DNA from: Antedon mediterranea
Taxonomy: Eukaryota; Echinodermata; Crinoidea; Comatulida; Antedonidae
Length of the DNA: 60,000 bases
Direction: 5' to 3'
Assembly (NCBI RefSeq): GCF_964355755.1
Contig: NC_092675.1
Coordinates: 16,693,312 to 16,753,311, forward strand
Below are positions 53,660 to 60,000 of the stretch, one piece after another. Position numbers and translations under genes: made by a program. The notes under the pieces are model-generated. The model made no database searches. It was given only the letters and a program-made list of their open reading frames with translations, and had not been told where the DNA came from. The stretch's first letter is position 1; every line of letters begins with the position of its first letter.

Positions 53660-55080
53660 GTGAATGATTTTTTAAATGTAGGAGGTTTTGAACAAACATT
53701 GAGCCAATCAGCTTCTTGCTACATTTGTTTTAACCAATTGCCGATTAGAAGAAAGAGCAAACAGTTTTGTCAGGTGTAGGCCTATAATTTAAACTTTGTG
53801 CCTTAAGTGGATGTCACGAACTCCTTTTACGTATGTTTCCGAGCGGTTGAAAATACTTTAGAAACTCCCTTGTGACATAAAAGTATACACACCAAATTCA
53901 CAAAGTTGTAAAATAACTCAAAAACAAATCTTTAATTTCAATCAACTTCAACTTTCAACAACCCAGTAAGCATTTTAAACAACAGCTTCACAATAACTTT
54001 TACAATCTAATATCCAACCTCTAATATCCAACAACATGACAATAGTTTTACATCCCTTTATATACAAGATGTTCCTATCCTTCTATATCATTCTTTATAC
54101 TTCTTATTCTATTTGATTACAGTTTCTATTAATAGCATACTGGAATGTTCCTGATTGTTATTATATTAATTATACATGATGTCTTAAATGTAAACATCTT
54201 ATTCTAGAATGTTCATGGTTAGGGAATGGTAATTTATTACAGTGGCAAGTACACAAAAAATGAGAGAAAAAAACTATTGGAGGGAAATGCCATTTATTAA
54301 ATTAAATTTCGAAGATACTCTTATTGGTAAACGCTTCAGTCGTTCTATTACACAATAAATAGCACATTCAGATAGGAGTATAAAATATAATCATATAGTT
54401 ATTCTTTATTACATATTATACGTTCATCTCAAATTATATTATAATATTAATTGAAATTGTATTTAAATTTGTATCCGTTTTTGTCGACAGGACCACAATG
54501 CAAAACAAATATTTCTACTTGATTGTGTATAATCCTGTATAAATATTTTGTTAAATAAATAAAATAATATTAAATAGTAATCTACGTAAAATAATATTAT
54601 AGTACATAAGTTCGTATTAAAACCGTTCAGGCTATGAGGCAACCCCCGCTCCCTGTATATTAAATAGAAACATTTTTTATAATACTTATACTAGAATCAT
54701 ATACTAATTTATTTAGTTATTTTTTAAAATAAGAGAATTAAATTACGTAACATACTGTGGTATATAATTCTTGTAATGAAATCATATTCATGGTAAGCGT
54801 AATCTTAATTTGAGATATGGCAAGTTCGCACCCCTTCTCCTGACAAATAACAGATGACAGTTAACACGACTACCGGTAATTAATATCTCCCGAGAGCCGC
54901 TGTTTTGAGGTTGACCTGACAATTGTGGCCTGAGTTATGGGACATTACCCTTGCTGGACATCTGGTAAAAATAAATACTGATTATGCTGCCACTTTAGTA
55001 CACAAAACAATAAATTAAAAAAAATAAAAAAACACAACTTGTGGCATTTCCTTTACACTAGTCCCTGTTCAAAACCGCTA
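53660..55080. other. Non-coding, upstream of the integrase-OTU start
   Basis: AT-rich, no ORF of note and no promoter motif I would stand behind. Upstream exons of the integrase gene could lie here. Confidence 0.4.
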
Positions 55081-55094
55081 GTGTAGAAAACGGC

Positions 55095-56110
55095 AGCAAA
55101 TGTCGTCGAAACTGTCAAATCCACCCATGTAGTAAAACCTAGAACTAGCTAATGTAGAAACACCAACAGTTATTTATTAAATAAAAATCAACATTAGCTA
55201 ATATACAACTTAACAGGTAATGAAGTAACGAAAATTGCCTCACAGCTGATGTAGTTAATATCGCCAGCTAATAAAATAATAATTATATATTTTACAAACC
55301 TAAATGTCTAAATCATGTGCAAATGTATTTCTCTACTTAGTTTAGCTGTCAGTCTATCCACCTCTCGTAAGTGATCGGCTTTCAAAACGTAGCACTCTGA
55401 TCGTAAGCAACTACCCTTGTTAGCGACCACCTTTAATATTTAAAAGGGACTACCTCTGTTAAAGGACCGCTTCTCACAATGGACAACTTCCTGAAGGGGT
55501 AACCTCCTCTCATAAGGGACTGCTTTTCATAAACTACCACCGCTCGTAGACGACCACTTCTTTTACCGACTACACCTCCCGTAAGTGACCACCTCAATAG
55601 AGGTGGTAATTTGCGAAAGGTGGTCGTTACGGATGGTAGTCGATTATGAGAAGTGGTCCCAGTGGAGAGGTGGACGTTTTTTTTTATAGAGAGGTCGACA
55701 CTTTAGGCGTGGTCGTTAAGAGAGGTAGTCCGTCATGAGGTTGATTATGAGAAGCCGAGGTGGTGGTCCTTTAAAATAGCTCGTCCTTGACGAGTGGTGT
55801 GGTCGTTAAGAGATGGTGGGCGATTATCAGAGACGGTGGTCGTTCAATAGAGGTGGTTACTTACTAGAAGTGGTTGTTGGTTGGTCACTTACGAGACGTG
55901 GATAGATGGATAGCTACCGGTAAGTAAAGAAATGCATTTTCACATGATGTACACAGGTTTTTAAATTATACAATATTTTCAACATTAGCTGTGAGGCAAT
56001 TTTCGTTACTACATTATCTGCTGACCGTTCTAAATTAGCTGGTGTTGATTTTAAAAATTGATACATAAGCTGTTGGTATTTCTGGTATTAGCTGGTGGTT
56101 TCTATGTTTA
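55095..56110. repeat. ~1-kb imperfect palindrome of R1-type repeats (R2 inverted, R3 direct)
   Basis: 55140-55590 read in reverse complement matches 51950-52200 and 55870-56100 (GACATTTAGGTTTGTAAAAT, GTGAGGCAATTTTCGTTAC, TAGCTGG words). 55600-56110 carries the same order directly, so the two halves mirror around about 55.6 kb, where GACCACCTCAATAGAGGTGG lies. Confidence 0.8.
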
Positions 56111-56730
56111 TATGTCCATATAAAACAAAAATACAACCGCGATTTTTTAAACTCAGCTGCATGTACAGACATTGTGGCAAAGACGTTTTAAACGCTTCAT
56201 TTCAATATAAGCCATTATTCTATGAATTTGATGTATAACGGTATTGGACTGTTTGTATTGGGAACGAAATACCCTAATATTCGAAAAAAACAAAAAACCG
56301 AAATACCCTTGAGTGAACGAATAATTATGATGCGCAATTAAGGTGTTTATTTTGCCATATAAAATATAAAAAACAAATATTTTTTGGTAATATGCATCAA
56401 CAATATTTTTCAAATGTATTTTAGATAAATAAATAAATAATGTAAAGTCTCTAGAAACAAAGCAAATATTGTGACTAACCAATTCAATGTTTTATTAAAT
56501 AAAAACAAAAATCAGGCATCTGTGAAAAAAATATAATGAAAAAGAACTGACTTTAACAATGACGAACTTACTTGTTTAAAGAACTTTTGTTATCAGTTGA
56601 TATTATTAAATTAGTAGCAGTATTATGAATATTACAAAATAATATTTTGAGAACTGAAAAATATTTTGAGGGAACGAATATATTTAGGGAGAACAAAATA
56701 AGATTTCAAGAACTGAATAATATAAAAAAC

Positions 56731-56840
56731 GAATTACTACTTCGAGACAAGGAATGATGATGATGATGATGATGATGATCGAGAGAACGAAATAATTTCG
56801 AGGGAAATTATTTCGTTCTCTCGCGAAGTAGTAATTCGAA
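56731..56840. repeat. Nested hairpins with (GAT)n
   Basis: 56780-56799 (CGAGAGAACGAAATAATTTC) and 56804-56823 are exact reverse complements separated by GAGG. Outside them CGAATTACTACTTCG and CGAAGTAGTAATTCG form a second pair enclosing the (GAT)n tract. The flanks to 56640 and 56920 hold further GAGAACGAAATAATTTCGAG variants. Confidence 0.9.
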
Positions 56841-57544
56841 TTTCGAATGAAATAATATTTCGAGATAACGAAATAGGTAGGCCCTATGCCTATATGATTT
56901 AGTGATATTCATTCCCTCGAAATAATAATACAGTAGGCTATATATTTTTCAAGTTGTCGATTTACTTCAAATTGACAACAGGTTGTATATACTCAATCAA
57001 AAACAAACAATTTAATTTGATTAGACTATATGTCTCCAGATATAATAATAGTAATATTTATTTCAATCCACTTGATATTTTGCGATTCAAGTTGGTATTC
57101 TAAGGAATTATAATTACCCTAACGGGAGTTGGTGAACGTCCAGTGCCCTAGTTTTTACGGGGTTAAATATGATGTCGATGTCTCGATGGTCCTACTTTTT
57201 TATCGATGAAAGCTGCCCGGGTGGTTGCGGCCATTTTCAACAGCTAGTATTACAATATTCAATGCTGAAAATTGTCCAGTGGACACTTTCAAACACCGGA
57301 CAGATTTAAATCTTACACCGGCGCAACAACAACAACTTTTTAATGTAAACCTTCAATTTACATCTTATCCAAAAGATGTTATTAAACATTATTGATGAAG
57401 AAAAGTAATTCTTGTTGCATCTTTTATGTCAGTGTTTTGTTTGTTGTAACAATATTACGCTCTGTCTACACTATCAAACTAGTTTGAAAAAAAAAGTGTG
57501 ATGTGCCTAAATATGGTAGTGATATGACATCGGACGAGGATATA

Positions 57545-57902
57545 TGTACTGCCACTGGACGTACAACAAAAGATAGTTATACGTACAGCCACTGGACGTA
57601 TAACAAAAGATAGTTATACGTACAGCCACTGGACGTATAACAAAAGATAGTTATACGTACAGCCACTGGACGTACAACAAAAGATAGTTATACGTACAGC
57701 CACTGGACGTATAACAAAAGATAGTTATACGTACAGCCACTGGACGTACAACAAAAGATAGTTATACGTACAGCCACTGGACGTATAACAAAAGATAGTT
57801 ATACGTACAGCCACTGGACGTATAACAAAAGATAGTTATACGTACAGCCACTGGACGTATAACAAAAGATAGTTATACGTACAGCCACTGGACGTATAAC
57901 GT
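57545..57902. repeat. 37-bp minisatellite, ~9.6 copies, each a hairpin
   Basis: GCCACTGGACG starts at 57551 and recurs every 37 bp to 57884. Within each unit CGTATAAC and GTTATACG flank AAAAGATA, giving an 8-bp stem. Copies differ almost only at one base, GTAYAAC, in the order C,T,T,C,T,C,T,T,T,T. Confidence 0.97.
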
Positions 57903-57959
57903 TCATTTTGTATACGTACCGCAGTTGGCAGTACGTATATCCTGGACCTACAATGTGTA

Positions 57960-59910
57960 AAACTCGTCCTAAATAATAAAACTTGTCCTAATGATTAAAA
58001 CGGTGACTACTTCTTCGCATGCAGCTAAAGTAAAATGACGTCACGTTAAAGTGGGTCGTCACAGAGTCTCATGCATATTAATGAAGCAAACTTGCTGAGA
58101 GTTTTTTCACACACGCGACGCGAGATTTATCGAAAAATAATAATTGTTTTCACTGCTGTGGATAATAAATAATATACTTTAATTTTAACATGACAGGAGA
58201 GCCTATATACTTCCAGTGCGAATAAAAAATAATAATAATGTACAATATTAGTCACGTATTTTCAAATGCTGCAAGACATGAGACCCGAAATAGGCTAGGC
58301 CTAGGCCTCCTACTGTAGTGGCAGCGCAGTGCATACCTGAGAGCTAGGGTGTGTGGGAAGTTAGCTAGAAGTGTACATCTGCACGATGCCACGCGGTAAC
58401 GATGAAGGGGAGGATATGGATGGCCTGATAGTGGGCAGTGTATACTGTATTTTAATTTAGTTAGTCGTCCCCCAGTTAGGCCGCTAGTGAGTGGAGGGCC
58501 GTAGCCAGGATCTGTCAAGGTGGGGTTCGGACACTAAATATTTGGGTCAACCCCCCCCCCCCCCTCCCCCAGCCTGATGCGAAGCGAATTTTGTTAAATG
58601 ACACCCCTAGATGGCCGGAAAGACACCCCTAGATGGCCGGAAAGACACTCGTGCAGCATGCTATATAACCAATGAGCAAAAAGATCGTACTTTTTTCCTC
58701 CTCCTCAAACACGTCGATAATTTAAATGACGATAACTATTTGTTGCCGTATGTTAGATGCGCGTGCTCTGTGCGGAACCGCCGATTGTTTGATCATTTAC
58801 TCCGTATTTTGTTTTGCGTTCAAGTTCAATGCGAACGTATATCTAGGAGCCGCCCCGAAAAAAGCACACTGGGTGAAGGCAAATGCTATTTGCTAGCTCT
58901 ATCTATAATATTTATTTACAGCAATTTGTTGAGGAATATAAATATGTAAATAGGTGATATTGATACATTTTAGTACGTATCGGCTGGTGGTCTAGAAAAA
59001 AATAATCGGATGCCATAATGTGAACTACAGTACTTGATACCATAGATATTATAGTGTAAAATATTAATATTCACTATAATCCTCTATAATACATTATACT
59101 TCATAGTCACACATAAATACTGATGTACGTCGGAAGGCTATATACTTTATGCAAATGCTGCCTGACTGCCAGTGATCTAAACAATAGGTATACGCAGTTG
59201 TCTGGCGGTGTCCTTTGTACGAATCGTTCGTGCGCCAGCTCGCTATGAGACGCGTCAATATCATGTTACATGCAGGGACCAAACATTTATTTTTCAGGTT
59301 AAAATCGGCAATTCATTTGCAGCTTTTAGAAATTTACAGACACGTATCATCACTAGTTGACGCTCATACAGAGAAGAAGGTTCACGAACAAGTTTACGAA
59401 TTTTTCAATTTACAAACAACTTTTTGTACTGTGGGGCACGTATTTGGAGGATTTTTGGAGATGAGGGTGAGGTATTGGGCATGTCGGGGATGGGGGTTCG
59501 CAGTTGGAAAACTAAAGGTGGGGTTTCGCCTGAACCATAAAAACCCCCCCTGGCTACGGGCCTGGAGTAGGTATCATAGAAAGTCTGTCTAGGCCTAGGC
59601 ATCTAAGCCAAATGGGTCGAATAAACAACTATATTTAATCTGCTTCTTTGTTATCAGGAACAATATCGGATTATTTTCTGTACCACCGATCGCACCATCA
59701 TTAATATCACTCTGAAAACATTTTGTAAAATCATGATGAGCGCACAAGAAGCAGAGACAAAACATTCTTTTGCATATGCATGAGACTCTGTGACGACACG
59801 CTTTAACGTGACGTCATTTTACTTTAGCTGCATGCGAAGAAGTAGTCACCGATTAAAACTGGTCCTAAATATTAAAACTCATCCTAAATAATAAAACTTG
59901 TCCTTAATAT
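57960..59910. mobile_element. ~1.95-kb TIR element, non-autonomous or decayed
   Basis: 58001-58078 and 59774-59851 are near-identical inverted arms (CGGTGACTACTTCTTCGCAT, GCAGCTAAAGTAAAATGACG, CACAGAGTCTCATGCATAT). Weaker similarity (CCTAAATAATAAAACTTGTC) extends outward. Each arm contains the full CRE palindrome TGACGTCA (58036, 59809). Inside are the dispersed repeat copy B and a second inverted pair at 58496/59562. No transposase; a 125-codon frame at 59215 matches nothing known. Confidence 0.7.
58496..59562. mobile_element. Nested inverted-repeat element (GGCC(C)GTAGCCAGG ends)
   Basis: GGGCCGTAGCCAGGATCTGT on the left faces CCCCCTGGCTACGGGCC on the right, both followed inward by GGTTC and G-rich or C-rich runs. 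It encloses copy B of the dispersed repeat (58707-59176). Confidence 0.5.
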
Positions 59911-60000
59911 TAACTGAGAATTGATCCCACAACCTCTAGGCCATAGCCTCATCACAAACCCACCACGCCACACAGTTGGCTTGCAGAAAAATCCTTTTCA

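Larger units (their letters stand above)
42560..57317. mobile_element. Putative 14.8-kb integrase-type DNA transposon (Ginger-like)
   Basis: The left end TGTAAGATTGAAATGTGTCC and the right end read inward, TGTAAGATTTAAATCTGTCC, start ~65-bp imperfect inverted repeats. They also share AAAGTGTCC, GGACA and TTTTCAGCATTG. CCGG flanks both ends (42556-42559, 57318-57321). Between them lie the satellite, tRNA-like pair, palindromes and the integrase-OTU gene. A TGTNR terminus, 4-bp duplication and an intron-bearing integrase without reverse transcriptase fit Ginger1 as I recall that group. The alternative is two unrelated copies of one short repeat in opposite orientation; a palindromic 4-bp flank is weak evidence alone. 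Confidence 0.45.

Noticed and set aside
42560-57317. Polinton/Maverick element
   Set aside because: Size and integrase would fit, but no DNA polymerase B, packaging ATPase or capsid-like frame is present.
57545-57902. CRISPR array
   Set aside because: The 37-bp units abut head to tail without unique spacers and the DNA is eukaryotic; it is a minisatellite.
58611-58949. 112-codon + frame in the dispersed repeat
   Set aside because: The collinear copy at 2.0-2.3 kb breaks the frame with indels not in multiples of three, so it does not look protein-coding.
59912-60000. tRNA-derived SINE on the minus strand
   Set aside because: GGTTGTGGGATCAATTC resembles a B box, but the A box is poor and the window ends before the element can be judged.

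Overview
The window is AT-rich, intron-rich animal DNA with long non-coding stretches, many inverted-repeat (TIR) transposons, a 132-bp satellite, a LINE 3' end and tRNA-like repeats. The dense TAGGCCTA-type words and the repeat types suggest a marine invertebrate, possibly an echinoderm or relative. That placement is inference and the species cannot be fixed from this sequence.

The one host gene I can fully support is a complete cAMP-dependent protein kinase (PKA) catalytic subunit gene on the + strand, from the ATG at 8065 to the stop at 39667. Ten coding exons (46, 62, 129, 99, 83, 127, 96, 123, 165 and 126 nt) encode 351 codons before the stop, which is the vertebrate C-alpha length, and the exon sizes are those I recall for the vertebrate gene. 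A second, mutually exclusive last exon lies at 37162-37290. It keeps the C-tail landmarks (PFIP, FxxY, a turn-motif Ser, terminal FxxF) but replaces the acidic FDDYEEE segment. The gene therefore has two possible C-terminal tails.

Region by region. 1-6.6 kb holds decayed transposon pieces, including a tyrosine-recombinase C-terminus relic and a repeat shared with the right end of the window. 6.62-7.51 kb is a TIR element with a clear GACC target duplication. 7.6-8.06 kb is the presumed promoter/5'UTR of the kinase. 8.1-20.5 kb is intron 1, with at least five TIR/hairpin elements and a LINE tail. 20.5-39.7 kb holds kinase exons 2-10 and introns with further TEs. 39.7-42.5 kb is 3'UTR/intergenic.

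42.56-57.32 kb may be one large transposon. It is bounded by ~65-bp imperfect inverted repeats starting TGTAAG and flanked on both sides by CCGG. Inside are a ~2.5-kb, 132-bp satellite array with a five-monomer higher-order repeat, a 112-bp palindrome, a tandem pair of tRNA-like genes with an unusual ATC anticodon, a piggyBac-like C-terminal relic, and a three-exon minus-strand gene of 847 codons. That gene encodes an H2C2/DD35E integrase fused to an OTU cysteine-protease domain; both its splice junctions are in frame. No reverse transcriptase, gag or DNA polymerase was seen, which fits a Ginger1-type DNA transposon (or a domesticated relative) better than a Gypsy retrotransposon. 57.5-57.9 kb is a 37-bp hairpin minisatellite. 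57.96-59.91 kb is another TIR element.
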